Positions 8,162 through 18,328 of a DNA stretch of 64,000 nt are shown here, piece by piece. Under the pieces are notes generated by a model, which did not search any database, had not been told where the DNA came from, and was given only the letters and a program-made list of their open reading frames with translations. This stretch comes from Phycisphaeraceae bacterium (GTDB lineage Bacteria > Planctomycetota > Phycisphaerae > Phycisphaerales > UBA1924): the NCBI GenBank assembly GCA_019454185.1, contig CP075368.1, positions 3,141,649 through 3,205,648 of the forward strand. Direction: 5' to 3'. The position numbers were made by a program, and so were the translations under genes. The first letter of the stretch is position 1. Each line of letters begins with the position of its first letter.

Positions 8162-10501
8162 ATGAAGACGCGTGCGATGGTCGGTATGGCGACGGGCGCG
8201 ATGCTCCTCGGGGTCGCGGGCACCGCCTCTGCGACGTGGTCGATCATCATCATCGACACGCGGACCGGCGAGATCGGCGTTGCCTCGGCGACGTGTCTGA
8301 CGGGGTTTGACTTGCGAGTCAACACGCCGGTGCTGATCCCGGGTGTCGGGGCCGCGACGGCACAGTCATTTGTTGACGGCAGCGGGCAGAACCGTGTGAA
8401 GGTGCGGGACATGCTGGTGCAGGGGGCGCACCCGGACGACATTCTTGCGGCACTCTCGGTCTTTGATTCCGGTCACCAGACGCGCCAGTACGGGATCGCG
8501 GACACGCGCGGCCGAGCCGCGACGTTCAGCGGCACGGGTGCGGGCGCGTGGGCGGGCGGGCAGATCGGTGTGATCACGCAGGGCGGTGAGTTGGGAGATT
8601 TGGTCTACGCCGTGCAGGGGAACGTGCTGACTGGCGAGCCGGTTGTGACGAACGCCGTGCAGGCGATCATCGACACGCCGGGCGATATCGCGGCGAAGCT
8701 GATGGCATCGATGGAGGCCGCGCGATCCATGGGTGGCGACGGGCGTTGCTCGTGCCCGGGGTCGGGTGGGCCGACGGGGTGCGGGGCTCCGCCCCCGAGT
8801 TTCGCCAAGAGCGCGCACATCGCGTACATGCTGATCTCACGCGATGGCGATACGCCGGGGTGCAACAGCGTGATCCGGGCGGGGAGCAGGCCCTTCGATC
8901 TTGCGATCGGCGATGTCGACGGCGACGGGCGCGCGGATGTCGTGACGTGCTCCGACGGCACGACGATCGTTCTGCTGAACGCGCGCGAGCCCGGCGACGC
9001 GTTCGTCACGTTCAGAGAGCAGGTGGCGTATCCCTCCGGCGCGGACACCCGAGGGGTCGCGATCGCGGATATCACGGGCGATGGTGTGCCCGACATCGTC
9101 GCTGCGGCGTATGGCGCGGACTCTCTGGTCGTGCAGCCCGGGAACGGCGACGGCACGTTCGGCGCGCCGATGGTGTTTGCTGCGGGCGATGGGCCGCGTC
9201 TGGTCGCCACGGGCGACTTCAACGGCGATGGGCTGGTTGATGCGGCGTGCACGAACCAGTTGTCGAACGATGTGTCGATCTATCTGAACATCGGCGGGAC
9301 GCTCGGGGCTCAGACGAGGAGGACGGTCGGCTCGGCGCCATCGTCGATCTTCGCGGGCGACTTCGACGGCGACGGGGACGTTGATCTGGCGGTGCTTGTG
9401 AACGGCGCGAGGCGTGTGTCGATTCTGAGGAACGACGGCGCGGGCGCGTTCGCGGTCTCTGCGGCGATTACGATCGGCGAGAACCCGACCGACATGTGCA
9501 TGGCCGATCTGGACGGCGACGGCGATCTTGACCTGGCGACGGCGGATCGCGGCTCGAACGCGCTGAGCATCCTGACCAACAACGGCGCTGGGGCGTTCAC
9601 GCGGACGACGATCGGATCGCCCTCTGCGCCGACGCGGCTCCGCGCGTTGGATGTCACGGGGGACGGGCTGGTCGATATCGTCGTGACCGCGGCGACGGAT
9701 CGTCGCGCCCGCGTGTACGAGGGGAACGGCGCGGGCGGGTTCGCGCTCCGTACATCGTTCTCCGTCAATGACGGGCTGCTCGACCTTGAACTCGAGGACA
9801 TGAACGACGATGGAACGCCGGATGTCGTCGCTGTCGGCGGGGGTGTCCAGTCCATCATCGTGGTGGAATCGAACGGTCCCGCGGCGTGGAACGACGGGAG
9901 CGGATGCGCAACCGGCGATTACTTCATGAACTTCAACGTCGCCAACACCGTGGCCTCCGACCCGGAGCCGGTGTTCACGCTGCAGACGATGTACGACGCG
10001 TGGCGTGCGGCCCTCGTCGGGCGTCCGGATGCGGTCGCGTCCCGCGTGTGGTTCGATGCGCCCGCGTTGCCGACCGATGGACGCGTGGTGATGACGATCG
10101 AACTACTCGACTGGCGGGGCGAGCCGATCACGATCGAGCCCGGCGCACTGCTGGTTGAGCACGCATCGGGCTCCGATGAACTCTCTGAGATCGGTGTGCC
10201 GGAAGCGATCGGGGGCGGGGTGTATCGCGTTGCGCTGCACGGACCAGACGCGGGCACCGGGCACGATCGATTCCTCGTTGTCGCGCTCGATGAGATCAGG
10301 CCCGTGACGCTGATGCCTGCGGCCTCGATCGGCATCGTGGTCTCACCTGCGGACTTCGACGGGAGCGGCGAGATCGACATTCTTGATTTCCTCACGTTCT
10401 TCGACGCCTTCGGCTCCGGCGATATGAGCGCGGACCTCACGGGCGACGGCGCGCTCGACGAGAACGATGTCGCGCTCTTCATGGCCGGCTTCGCGCGATG
10501 A
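8162..10501 (+). CDS. Secreted DUF1028 protein with FG-GAP repeats and dockerin-like tail
   Basis: Exported protein of 779 residues. After a signal peptide (cut near TASA-T) the mature N-terminus [18 protein letters not shown] starts a DUF1028 domain, which belongs to the Ntn-hydrolase-like families; the Thr/Ser at the mature end fits that fold, but activity is unproven. From about residue 240 there are seven FG-GAP/VCBS-type repeats, each with a DxDGDGxxD-like calcium loop ([35 protein letters not shown] and others), expected to form a beta-propeller. The C-terminus has two EF-hand-like loops ([26 protein letters not shown]), a dockerin-like tail common in Phycisphaerae exoproteins. The start at 8162 was chosen over an upstream ATG because it gives a clean signal peptide. 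Confidence 0.85.
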   Translation: MKTRAMVGMATGAMLLGVAGTASATWSIIIIDTRTGEIGVASATCLTGFDLRVNTPVLIPGVGAATAQSFVDGSGQNRVKVRDMLVQGAHPDDILAALSVFDSGHQTRQYGIADTRGRAATFSGTGAGAWAGGQIGVITQGGELGDLVYAVQGNVLTGEPVVTNAVQAIIDTPGDIAAKLMASMEAARSMGGDGRCSCPGSGGPTGCGAPPPSFAKSAHIAYMLISRDGDTPGCNSVIRAGSRPFDLAIGDVDGDGRADVVTCSDGTTIVLLNAREPGDAFVTFREQVAYPSGADTRGVAIADITGDGVPDIVAAAYGADSLVVQPGNGDGTFGAPMVFAAGDGPRLVATGDFNGDGLVDAACTNQLSNDVSIYLNIGGTLGAQTRRTVGSAPSSIFAGDFDGDGDVDLAVLVNGARRVSILRNDGAGAFAVSAAITIGENPTDMCMADLDGDGDLDLATADRGSNALSILTNNGAGAFTRTTIGSPSAPTRLRALDVTGDGLVDIVVTAATDRRARVYEGNGAGGFALRTSFSVNDGLLDLELEDMNDDGTPDVVAVGGGVQSIIVVESNGPAAWNDGSGCATGDYFMNFNVANTVASDPEPVFTLQTMYDAWRAALVGRPDAVASRVWFDAPALPTDGRVVMTIELLDWRGEPITIEPGALLVEHASGSDELSEIGVPEAIGGGVYRVALHGPDAGTGHDRFLVVALDEIRPVTLMPAASIGIVVSPADFDGSGEIDILDFLTFFDAFGSGDMSADLTGDGALDENDVALFMAGFAR

Positions 10502-11053
10502 AGCGAGATCGTCCGAGAACGGGCCTCGGGTGAGAAAGTCGTCGGGCGTCGTGCAACCCGGGTCGGGCGTGTGGCGTACACACGCGAGCGGCACTCTGCC
10601 GCGAACGCGGCTACTCACTCGTTTCGGGGCAAGAAAGGGATGCGTTTTGTGCATCGTTGGTACTGTTTTCCCCTCGGGGCTGGACTCGTTCGGCAACCCG
10701 ATAGAACTTGACGAGGCCGCACTCCGCGTCCTCATGGCGAGCTCGCGTGTCGAGTTGACCCTTGAGGAGCCGCTCGCGGATCGGCGTTCGATTCGGCGAG
10801 CCTCGCGACGGGTGCGCAGGGCACGGGCGAGGCGGTCGCGGGCCAGCGGGTGCACGCTCGTTTCGCCCGGGTGAGCGTCCAAAGAGAGACGCCGACGAAG
10901 TCCGTCGGCTTCGCCGGCGTTGCTGAGTTGAGCGAGGTTCGCTCACTCACACCTATGGGTTATGCGTCGCAAGACGTGCGACGCACCGAGTCTACACAAA
11001 GCGAATCCGCAAGAGAAGAGAATTCTGTTCGTGAGTTTCGGGGTGGGCGGAAT
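10502..11053. other. Intergenic region without supported gene
   Basis: No reading frame here has a convincing start, ribosome site or family resemblance. An inverted repeat CGCCGACGAAG/CTTCGCCGGCG (10 of 11 paired) lies near 10890-10920, and GCCGCG-AA-CGCGGC lies near 10600. The role of both is unknown. Confidence 0.4.
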
Positions 11054-11083
11054 GATGCGTCGGCCCTGTCGGGCCGACGCATC
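11054..11083 (-). terminator. Strong hairpin, probable terminator of PEP-CTERM gene
   Basis: A perfect 13-bp stem (GATGCGTCGGCCC with its complement) encloses a 4-base loop, about 33 bases past the stop of the minus-strand gene at 11116. No T-run follows on either strand, so it is a weak match to an intrinsic terminator and may instead stabilise mRNA 3' ends. Confidence 0.55.
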
Positions 11084-11115
11084 TGGACGTTGTTGGGGCG
11101 GACTGTGCCGATCGA

Positions 11116-11814
11116 TCAGCGGCGGCGACGAGCGAGCATGAACAAGCCGGTGCCGGCGAGGGCGAGCGGTCCGGGGGCGGGGATGTAGAAGAGCTGGTCC
11201 TGGGCTCCGCCGTTGGTGAGTGCGACGAGGTTGGTCGAGGCACCCGCGCCGATCGCTCCGAAGATGTCGGCGAGGTGGTTGTTGAACGCGGCGGAGCGAG
11301 AGGAGGATCCATTCACCTTCGTCAGCTTGAAGTTGCCGGAATCGACGTTGAGCGAAGAGATGCCGACGCCGGGGTTGAAGTCTGTGACGATCTCCCAGAT
11401 CGCGATCTGGAATGCCGCGGCGAACTCATTGTTGATGCCGGCCTCGATGACCATGGGTGCGTAGATGCTGAAGACGTCATAGAGGGCCTGTGCACGGCCT
11501 GCGCCCATGGGGCTGCTGTTCGGGGCGGTGTCGAGTGAGACGATGTCGAAGGTCTTGTAGGAGGTGGAGACGTACTGGTAGATGTCGGTGCAGTAGGTCA
11601 GGTGTTCGCCGACCCAGTCTGCGCCGATGCCGGTGCCGCTGGAGATATCGTGGCGCAACTGGCCTGCGAAGGTGCTGGTCTCGCTGCCCCCGTTGAGTCG
11701 CCACTTCACGTTCTGGCCCGCGCCGGTGCCGACGAACTTCATGTTGACGATGTCGGCCGAAGCGGCTCCGGCGACGGTGGCGATGGCGGCGGCGGTGAGA
11801 ATGGTCTTCATCAT
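11116..11814 (-). CDS. PEP-CTERM sorting domain protein
   Basis: Secreted protein of 232 residues with a short signal peptide (MMKTILTAAAIATVAGAASA-D) and a classical PEP-CTERM-type tail: IPAPGPLALAGTGLFMLA followed by RRRR at the very end. Such tails direct exosortase-dependent processing and surface anchoring or release. The body contains YCTDIYQYVS, FQIAIWEIVTDF and similar strands seen in secreted planctomycete and proteobacterial PEP-CTERM proteins with a Cys-containing YC-D motif; a precise function is not known. The start at 11814 is preceded by GAGGAG seven bases upstream. It is transcribed away from dnaE. Confidence 0.88.
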   Translation of the reverse strand: MMKTILTAAAIATVAGAASADIVNMKFVGTGAGQNVKWRLNGGSETSTFAGQLRHDISSGTGIGADWVGEHLTYCTDIYQYVSTSYKTFDIVSLDTAPNSSPMGAGRAQALYDVFSIYAPMVIEAGINNEFAAAFQIAIWEIVTDFNPGVGISSLNVDSGNFKLTKVNGSSSRSAAFNNHLADIFGAIGAGASTNLVALTNGGAQDQLFYIPAPGPLALAGTGLFMLARRRR

Positions 11815-12116
11815 GTTCTTTCTCCTCGTGCTTTGGTATTGTGTCGCGAGCGTCCGTCGCTCACACCCAAGAGATGCCATGCAAACAGGCATGCGGCCAC
11901 TTGCCGGGCGATCCCGGAGCCGAACCCGGTTGCGGGGTGCGGGCTGGTGAAAGTGGGGAAACCGCGACACGCCCGATCACGGAGAAATCCGCGTGGATGG
12001 GCTGTCAACTGCGCTCTGATGGGACGCTACCGGGGTGGGGCGAACGCCGGGTCCGATACAATGGATCAGGCGTCCTGCGGAGCGGCGGGCCGGCTCACAC
12101 ACACGCGGAGCGAGCG
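11815..12116. other. Divergent promoter region between PEP-CTERM gene and dnaE
   Basis: About 300 bp without a gene. It must hold the promoters of both flanking divergent genes, but I cannot assign -35/-10 elements with confidence. Confidence 0.5.
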
Positions 12117-15100
12117 ATGGCGGAAGCGAAGGGCAAGGAGGCAGGAGGAGTGAGCGCGGGAATGGAGATCCAGCGCGAGAAACAGTTCGTCCACCTCCAT
12201 CTGCACACCGAGTACTCGCTGCTCGACGGAGGCAATCGCGTCGATAAGTTGATCGCGCGCGTGAAGGAACTCGGCATGCCCGCCGTCGCCGTGACCGATC
12301 ACGGCAACATGTTCGGCGCGGTCAGTTTCTACTCGCAGGCCAAGGCCGCGGGTATCAAGCCCATCCTCGGCGTCGAGGCCTACGTCACGCCCCCCGACAA
12401 GCCGCGCACCGACCGCACCTACACCGGCGGCGGCGAGGGCGGCTTCCACCTCGTGCTCCTGGCCATGAACAACGAGGGCTGGAACAACCTTCTTGTCCTC
12501 TGCAGCGAGGCCTTTCTCACCGGCTTTTATTACAAACCCCGCATCGATCGCGAGCTGCTGGAGAAGCACGCGGCGGGGCTGATCGCGATCAACGGGCACC
12601 TCGGCAGCGAGATCGGCGACCACCTGCTCGACTATGAGCGCGGGAGAGATCGGAAGCATCTGGAAGCGGCACGCGAGAGCGCGGCGTGGCACAAGCGGGT
12701 CTTTGCGCAGGGGGACGCGCCGATTCCCCGGTTTTATATCGAGTTGCAGCACCACATCTCGGAGCAGAACTCGATCAACCCGCATCTGGTGGCGCTCGCG
12801 CGTGAGTTCGACCTGCCGCTCGTGTGCGACAACGACTCTCACTTTCTGAAGGCCGAGGATCACGACGCGCACGATACGCTGATCTGCATCTCGACGGGCA
12901 AGCTCAAGAGCGAACCGAACCGGATGCACTACCCGGCGGAGTTGTACGTCAAGAGCCCGTCCGAGATGCGTGAGTTGTTCGAGGGCGAGTACCACGACAT
13001 CGGGCGCGAGGCGTGCGACAACACCGTGAGGATCGCGGAGGCGTGCAACGTCGAGCTGCCCCTCGGGAAGAACAACGCGCCGATGGTCCGGGTCCGCGTG
13101 CCCCACCTGAAGGATCTGCCCCGCCACGACGACGCGAGGTACGCCAACGACCTGACCGCCTGGTACAACGACTACTGCTCGAAGTTCGAGGTTGTCCCTT
13201 TCGATCGCACGCCGACCGCCGACGAACTCGACGAGGCGAAGGAGGCGTGTGATCGGGCCCTGCGCCTGCTCTCAGAGGCCGGGTTCGTCTGGCGTTACGG
13301 CGTGAAGCCGGGGAGCCAGGGCGTTGACGATCCGAACACCGCGCGCCTCGAGCGAGAACTCAAGATTCTCGCGGACAAGAACATCTCCGCGTACTTCCTC
13401 ATCGTGTGGGACTTTGTTTCATGGGGCCGCCAGCGCGGCATCCCCGCCAACGCCCGTGGCTCGGGTGTCGGCACCATGGTCGGCTTCGTGCTCGGCCTCT
13501 CCAACGCCTGCCCCGTCCGCTACGGCCTGCTCTTCGAACGCTTCACCGACCCCGATCGCAGCGAATACCCCGACATCGATATCGACCTCTGCCAGGACGG
13601 CCGCGCCGACGTCATCAACTACGTCCGCGCCAAGTACGGCCACGTCGCGCAGATCATCACGTTCGGAACGCTCAAGGCCCGTGCGGCGGTGCGCGACGTC
13701 GCCCGCGTGATGGACATGCCGCTCGCCGATGCGGACAAGCTCGCCAAACTGATCCCCGAGCAGCTCGGCATGACGCTCGATGCCGCGCTCGAGCAGGAGC
13801 CGGACCTCAAGGCGTGGTACGAGCGTGACGATCTGGTGCGCCGCGTGATGGACAATGCGCGGACGATCGAGGGGCAGGCGAGGCACGCGAGCGTGCATGC
13901 CGCGGGCGTGATCGTCGCGACAAGGCCGCTGCACGAGATCGTGCCCTTGTATCGCCAGTCCGGCTCGGAGGAGAACGAGGTCGTCACGCAGTGGGACGGC
14001 CCCACCTGCGAGAAGATGGGCCTGTTGAAGATGGACTTCCTCGGGCTGCGCACGCTGAGCGTGATCGAACGCGCCCGCAAGCTCATCACATCGACGCTCG
14101 ACGAGCCGGAGATCTGGCGGGCCGTCGGACGCGAGGCCGACTACAAGGCGTCCAAGCGAGGCCCGCATCCTCTCGACCTCGAGCGGCTTGCCTACGACGA
14201 CCAGAAGGTCTTCCAGATGTTCCGCCGGGGCGACACATCCGGCGTCTTCCAGTTTGAATCGGGGGGCATGCGTCGGCTGCTCGTTGACATGAAGCCCGAC
14301 CGGCTCGAGGACCTGATCGCGGCGAACGCGCTCTTCCGCCCCGGTCCCATGGATCTCATCCCCGACTACAACCGGCGTAAGCACGGTACGGAGCAGGTGC
14401 CCGAGATCCACGAGATCGTCGATCGCTTCACGCGCGAGACCTACGGCGTCATGGTCTATCAGGAACAGGTCATGCAGATCGTGCATGAACTGGGCGGCAT
14501 CCCGCTGCGGTCCGCGTACTCTCTCATCAAGGCCATCAGCAAGAAGAAAGAGAAGGAGATCGGTAAGAATCGCCCGATTTTCGTCGATGGCGCGGCACAG
14601 AAGGGCATGACCAGGCAAGCCGCGGAAGAGCTCTTCGAGTTGATCCTGAAGTTCGCGGGCTACGGCTTCAACAAGAGCCACTCCACCGGCTACGCCATCG
14701 TCGCGTACCAGACCGCGTATCTCAAGACCTACTTCCCCGCGCAGTACATGGCCGCGTTCCTGACGTTTGAGAGCCAAGCGCAGAAGATCGCTGATTGGAC
14801 GCCCTACCTCGACGACTGCCGCAAGACCCGCACCATCGACCCGCTCACCGGCGATGTCATCCGCGACGGGCTGGAAGTGAAGCCCCCGGACGTGAACGTC
14901 TCTCAGTCGGAGTTCGCGGTTGCGTACGAGGATGATGAGCCCCGCACTGCTTCGCGTGGTCACATCCGCTTCGGCATGCGGGCGATCAAGGGCGCGGGTG
15001 AGAAGGCGATCGAGGCGATCATCAAGGAGCGCGACGGCACTGACGAAGTCGCCGGGTCCAAGAATCGCCGGAAGCCCTTCCGCTCTCTCTTTGATTTCTG

Positions 15101-16097
15101 TGAGCGCGTGCCGCAGGGCGCGGTGAACAAGGCGACAATCGAGTCGCTGATCGCGGCGGGCGCGTTCGATTCGGTACACGGGCGTGTGAATCGGGCCGCG
15201 ATGCTCGCCACGATCGAGCAGGCGGTGAACGCCGGTCAGCGAGCGGCGGCGGACAAGGCAGCGGGACAGGCGCAGTTGTTCGGTTTCGGCGGCGGCGAGG
15301 CCGCGAGCGCGCCCGAGACGGTCAAAGAGCCGCCGCTTGCCCGTGTCGCACCCTGGACCGAGGCCGAGACGCTGAAGCAGGAGAAGGAGAAGCTGGGGTT
15401 TTATGTGTCGAGCCACCCGCTCCAGCAGTGGAGCGACTGGGTCAACACTTTCGCGACCGCGAAGCTCGCCGATCTCACGTCGCGACGCCAGGATGAGCGT
15501 GTTGTCGTCGGTGCGATCGCCCAGTCCACGCGCACGCTGATCGTCAAGAGCGGACGCTCGGCCGGCCAGAAGATGGCGATTGTGACGATCGAGGATCTGG
15601 GCGGCACCGCCGAGGCCGTGGTCTTCACCGACGCCTACCTCAAGTATGGGCACCTCTTGGCGAGCGACGCGCCGCTCTTCGTGCTCGGGCGGATCGATCT
15701 GTCGCGGGGCGATCCCCAGATCATCGTCGATCGTCTCGCGCCCATCGACGGCGTGCCGCTCGACAGGGGCAAGCTGCGGGTCACGCTCCGCGAGTCATAC
15801 TTGAACGGCTCGGGCGAGCGTGCCGCGGAACGCGCGTCGATCGCGCTCACGTCGCGCCAGGCCGAACGGGGTTCGCCCGCCTCCGTCCCCTTCGAGGTCG
15901 TCGTGGAGACTAGTGATGCACTCGTCACCCTCACGCCGAAGGGCCCTTCGATCGTTCGGCTCGACCCCGGCCTCGTCCGCGACGTGACCACCTCGCTCGG
16001 CGAGGGTTCGGTGCGGCTCCTCGGCGGCATGACCATCGACCCGACCGAGGAGAAACCCCGGTGGAAGTCGCGGCAACGGGAAGAGGCGGAAGTGTAA
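12117..16097 (+). CDS. dnaE: DNA polymerase III subunit alpha
   Basis: Replicative polymerase catalytic subunit of 1326 residues. Domains in order: PHP domain from about residue 22 (VHLHLHTEYSLLDG, VTDHGNMFG); polymerase palm with the PDIDIDLCQDGR motif at about residue 484; fingers with FRPGPMDLIPDY and YQEQVMQI; helix-hairpin-helix region around FAGYGFNKSHSTGYAI; and a C-terminal OB-fold (MAIVTIEDLGGTAEAVVF). The start at 12117 (MAEAKGKEAGG) has GGAG six bases upstream; the frame is open upstream but there the content is not protein-like. It is a DnaE1-type enzyme by length and domain order. No other replisome gene is adjacent. Confidence 0.96.
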   Translation: MAEAKGKEAGGVSAGMEIQREKQFVHLHLHTEYSLLDGGNRVDKLIARVKELGMPAVAVTDHGNMFGAVSFYSQAKAAGIKPILGVEAYVTPPDKPRTDRTYTGGGEGGFHLVLLAMNNEGWNNLLVLCSEAFLTGFYYKPRIDRELLEKHAAGLIAINGHLGSEIGDHLLDYERGRDRKHLEAARESAAWHKRVFAQGDAPIPRFYIELQHHISEQNSINPHLVALAREFDLPLVCDNDSHFLKAEDHDAHDTLICISTGKLKSEPNRMHYPAELYVKSPSEMRELFEGEYHDIGREACDNTVRIAEACNVELPLGKNNAPMVRVRVPHLKDLPRHDDARYANDLTAWYNDYCSKFEVVPFDRTPTADELDEAKEACDRALRLLSEAGFVWRYGVKPGSQGVDDPNTARLERELKILADKNISAYFLIVWDFVSWGRQRGIPANARGSGVGTMVGFVLGLSNACPVRYGLLFERFTDPDRSEYPDIDIDLCQDGRADVINYVRAKYGHVAQIITFGTLKARAAVRDVARVMDMPLADADKLAKLIPEQLGMTLDAALEQEPDLKAWYERDDLVRRVMDNARTIEGQARHASVHAAGVIVATRPLHEIVPLYRQSGSEENEVVTQWDGPTCEKMGLLKMDFLGLRTLSVIERARKLITSTLDEPEIWRAVGREADYKASKRGPHPLDLERLAYDDQKVFQMFRRGDTSGVFQFESGGMRRLLVDMKPDRLEDLIAANALFRPGPMDLIPDYNRRKHGTEQVPEIHEIVDRFTRETYGVMVYQEQVMQIVHELGGIPLRSAYSLIKAISKKKEKEIGKNRPIFVDGAAQKGMTRQAAEELFELILKFAGYGFNKSHSTGYAIVAYQTAYLKTYFPAQYMAAFLTFESQAQKIADWTPYLDDCRKTRTIDPLTGDVIRDGLEVKPPDVNVSQSEFAVAYEDDEPRTASRGHIRFGMRAIKGAGEKAIEAIIKERDGTDEVAGSKNRRKPFRSLFDFCERVPQGAVNKATIESLIAAGAFDSVHGRVNRAAMLATIEQAVNAGQRAAADKAAGQAQLFGFGGGEAASAPETVKEPPLARVAPWTEAETLKQEKEKLGFYVSSHPLQQWSDWVNTFATAKLADLTSRRQDERVVVGAIAQSTRTLIVKSGRSAGQKMAIVTIEDLGGTAEAVVFTDAYLKYGHLLASDAPLFVLGRIDLSRGDPQIIVDRLAPIDGVPLDRGKLRVTLRESYLNGSGERAAERASIALTSRQAERGSPASVPFEVVVETSDALVTLTPKGPSIVRLDPGLVRDVTTSLGEGSVRLLGGMTIDPTEEKPRWKSRQREEAEV

Positions 16098-16164
16098 AGC
16101 AGGTCACCATACAAAGTACGCACAAAAGCGTCGGTTGGGACCTCGTGTGGCTCTGTGTGGCTGT

Positions 16165-16237
16165 ATAGTGCGCTTTCATCTGTCGAAAAGATACTTTTGA
16201 GCCCAGGACTATCTTTTAGTGGCCGAAAGCGTACTAT
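16165..16237. promoter_or_regulatory. Long dyad upstream of the Fic gene, candidate operator
   Basis: Two inverted arms face each other: 16165-16193 and 16210-16237. Their outer 13 bases pair at 12 positions (ATAGTGCGCTTTC against ATAGTACGCTTTC) and their inner 8 bases pair perfectly (AAAAGATA). Within the left arm a smaller perfect dyad AAAAG-ATA-CTTTT sits at 16186-16198. The gap to the Fic start is only 23 bp. Two-part symmetric spacing like this fits a dimeric DNA-binding protein covering the promoter. The Fic protein carries a C-terminal winged-helix segment, so autoregulation is possible but is inference. Confidence 0.6.
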
Positions 16238-16260
16238 GCTATCCCTGACTGAGGGGGAAC

Positions 16261-17451
16261 ATGGAACCGTCACGCTTTGGCCCAAACTCTCCCGGAACGC
16301 TCGTCCCCGCTGCCATGATGGAAAGGCGGGGCGAGGGTGTTGCCACGGCCGTCGCGGGGTTCGCGTTCCTTGTCCGACCCCTTCCTCCACCCCTTGACTG
16401 GGAGAGGTTCGTTGGTCGGCTCTGGCCCGCCTTACAAGATGTCGAACGAGCGGTGGCGCGTCTTGAGCGGGACGCCGCGGGCTTTGCGAATCCGCACCTC
16501 CTGCTCTCACCGATCTGGCGTCGCGAGGCGCGGCTGTCGTCGCAGATCGAGGACACGATCGCCACGCCGGAAGAGATCGCGTTGGAGCAGTCCGGTCTCC
16601 GTGCGGATCGTGATGATCCGCGCGACGTTGCGAACTACATCGTGGCGCTGGAGTACGGCATGCGCTCTGAACTGCCACTTTGTGCGCGCCTGCTCAAGGA
16701 GATGCACGCCAAGCTGATGGCGTCCGCCGATCCACGCGTACGTGTCGGCGAGTTCCGCTCGGTGCAGGCCTACATCGGCAGCGCGGGGATGGGCTTTGCT
16801 CGCGCCCGCTTCGTCCCCGCCCCACCTGGACAGCCGCTCGAGGACGCGATGCACGATCTCGAGCGATTCATGAACGGGCAGCACGACGGCCCGCGGCTCC
16901 CTGATCTCGTGTCGATCGCGCTGGCTCACTATCAGTTCGAGGCCATCCATCCGTTCCACGACGGCAACGGGCGCCTGGGCCGATTGTTGATCGGTCTCTC
17001 GCTTGTCCGCGCAGGCGTTCTCTCCCAGCCGTGGATGTATGTCAGCGAGTACTTCGCCTCACACCGGCAGGAGTACTACGACCATCTTCTCGCAGTGAGC
17101 GAGCGCGGAGCGTGGGAAGAGTGGATCGGCTTCGTGCTGCACGCACTGCACGAGCAGGCGATCTCCACCCGCGTCCGCATAGGGCTGCTGATGGAGGTCC
17201 GCGCTCGCCTGATCGCTTTGGTGCAGCAGCCGCGCGACAGCGTCCTGCTACGGAACCTGATCGAGGCGCTCTTCGACCATCCGATCCTCACTATCACGCG
17301 CGTCGAGCAGTTGTGCCGCGTTTCGAGGGGCGGCGCACGCAATCTCGTCGACAAACTCGTGGATCGAGGCATCGTCGAGCCATATGACGCGCCGGGGCGC
17401 GAACATCGCTTCATCTGCTGGGACGTCATGCGAGCCACGGACGAGGGGTGA
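16261..17451 (+). CDS. Fic-domain protein with C-terminal winged helix
   Basis: Protein of 396 residues, probably an AMP-transferase. It has an N-terminal Fic_N-like region, then an inhibitory-helix motif SSQIED at about residues 93-98 (the family pattern is S/T-x-x-x-E-G/N; here D follows E), then the Fic core with the active motif HPFHDGNGRLGR at about residue 230, where His is the catalytic base. The last ~90 residues (ILTITRVEQLCRVSRGGARNLVDKLVDRGIVE) read as a winged helix-turn-helix. The motif is intact, so the enzyme should be active once inhibition is relieved. The start at 16261 has GAGGGGG close upstream. No separate antitoxin gene is present. Confidence 0.9.
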   Translation: MEPSRFGPNSPGTLVPAAMMERRGEGVATAVAGFAFLVRPLPPPLDWERFVGRLWPALQDVERAVARLERDAAGFANPHLLLSPIWRREARLSSQIEDTIATPEEIALEQSGLRADRDDPRDVANYIVALEYGMRSELPLCARLLKEMHAKLMASADPRVRVGEFRSVQAYIGSAGMGFARARFVPAPPGQPLEDAMHDLERFMNGQHDGPRLPDLVSIALAHYQFEAIHPFHDGNGRLGRLLIGLSLVRAGVLSQPWMYVSEYFASHRQEYYDHLLAVSERGAWEEWIGFVLHALHEQAISTRVRIGLLMEVRARLIALVQQPRDSVLLRNLIEALFDHPILTITRVEQLCRVSRGGARNLVDKLVDRGIVEPYDAPGREHRFICWDVMRATDEG

Positions 17452-17490
17452 AGTGAACCCGCGATGCCCGTCGCTCCATTGGAATCAGGA

Positions 17491-18138
17491 TCAGGCCGGA
17501 TTCGTCCTCACCACCGGCTCCTTCCCATCCACCCCCCACCTCGTCTTCAGGTCGTGCTCCACCTTCAAGAGGTCCAGCACCTTCCCCACCATGAAGTCGA
17601 CGATCTCTTCGATCGAACGCGGGTTGAGATAAAACCCCGGGTTCGTCGGGCACACGATCGCGCCCGCAAGCGTCAGCGTCCGCATGTTCTCGATATCGAT
17701 CAGGTTCAAGGGTGTCTCGCGATGGCAGACGATCAGTGGCCGCCGCTCCTTCAGCGTCACCATCGCGGCGCGCGTCAAGAGGTTGCTCCCCGCGCCCGTC
17801 GCCATCGCTCCCAGCGATGTCGATGAGCAAGGCAGCACCACCATCCCGTCGTGCAGGAACGAACCCGACGCGATCACCGCGCCCACATCCTTGTTCGGAT
17901 GGATGATCAGCCGCGCTTCGGCTGCTGGCCCCTCAGGTCGTGAGGCCAGCCCAGGGCACAACTGCCCCAGTTCGAGCTTCCGGATATCCGCCTCGTCAAA
18001 CAACAGCCGCTGGCCATACTCGCTCACGACAAGATGAACCTCGTGCCCCTGCTCCAGCAGCACCTCCAGCAGGCGCAGCGCGTACGCCGCACCGGAAGCA
18101 CCCGAGATTCCAAGCACGAACTTGCGGCAGGATTGCAC
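17491..18138 (-). CDS. ubiX: Flavin prenyltransferase UbiX
   Basis: UbiX joins dimethylallyl phosphate to FMN to make the prenylated FMN cofactor of UbiD-family decarboxylases. The Rossmann-like flavoprotein fold begins KFVLGISGASGAAYALRLLE, and the signature block PCSSTSLGAMATGAGSNLLTRAA, followed by ERRPLIVCHRETPL, is present. The length of 215 residues is usual. I use a GTG start at 18138, where GGAAGGGG lies about seven bases upstream; the open frame extends to a TTG at 18171. No ubiD neighbour is seen here. The cofactor may serve menaquinone synthesis, for which the UbiA-family gene at 60332 is a candidate partner. Confidence 0.9.
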   Translation of the reverse strand: MQSCRKFVLGISGASGAAYALRLLEVLLEQGHEVHLVVSEYGQRLLFDEADIRKLELGQLCPGLASRPEGPAAEARLIIHPNKDVGAVIASGSFLHDGMVVLPCSSTSLGAMATGAGSNLLTRAAMVTLKERRPLIVCHRETPLNLIDIENMRTLTLAGAIVCPTNPGFYLNPRSIEEIVDFMVGKVLDLLKVEHDLKTRWGVDGKEPVVRTNPA

Positions 18139-18328
18139 GATGGATCCCCTTCCGAACCGCCGTATCCACAAGCACTTGTGGATGAGCGGTGGACTGTAGT
18201 CGTCCGAGGCCGATCGCAGCCCCGAACCGTCGGTCGACTGCGGCTTCGATGTTTGTGTGGACTAAACTCCTGATACGGGCGTTCGCACGCTCGCATCTCC
18301 AGTGGCTTCGAGAAAGGCGGTTCTTCGG

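Noticed and set aside
10467..10874. Plus-strand frame after the DUF1028 gene
   Set aside because: It overlaps the end of the previous gene in another frame, is Arg/Ser-rich and has no ribosome site or resemblance.
13419..15653. Minus-strand open frame of 744 codons opposite dnaE
   Set aside because: It lies wholly antisense to dnaE, has Arg/Leu/Asp-rich composition typical of reverse-complement high-GC frames, and shows no domain.
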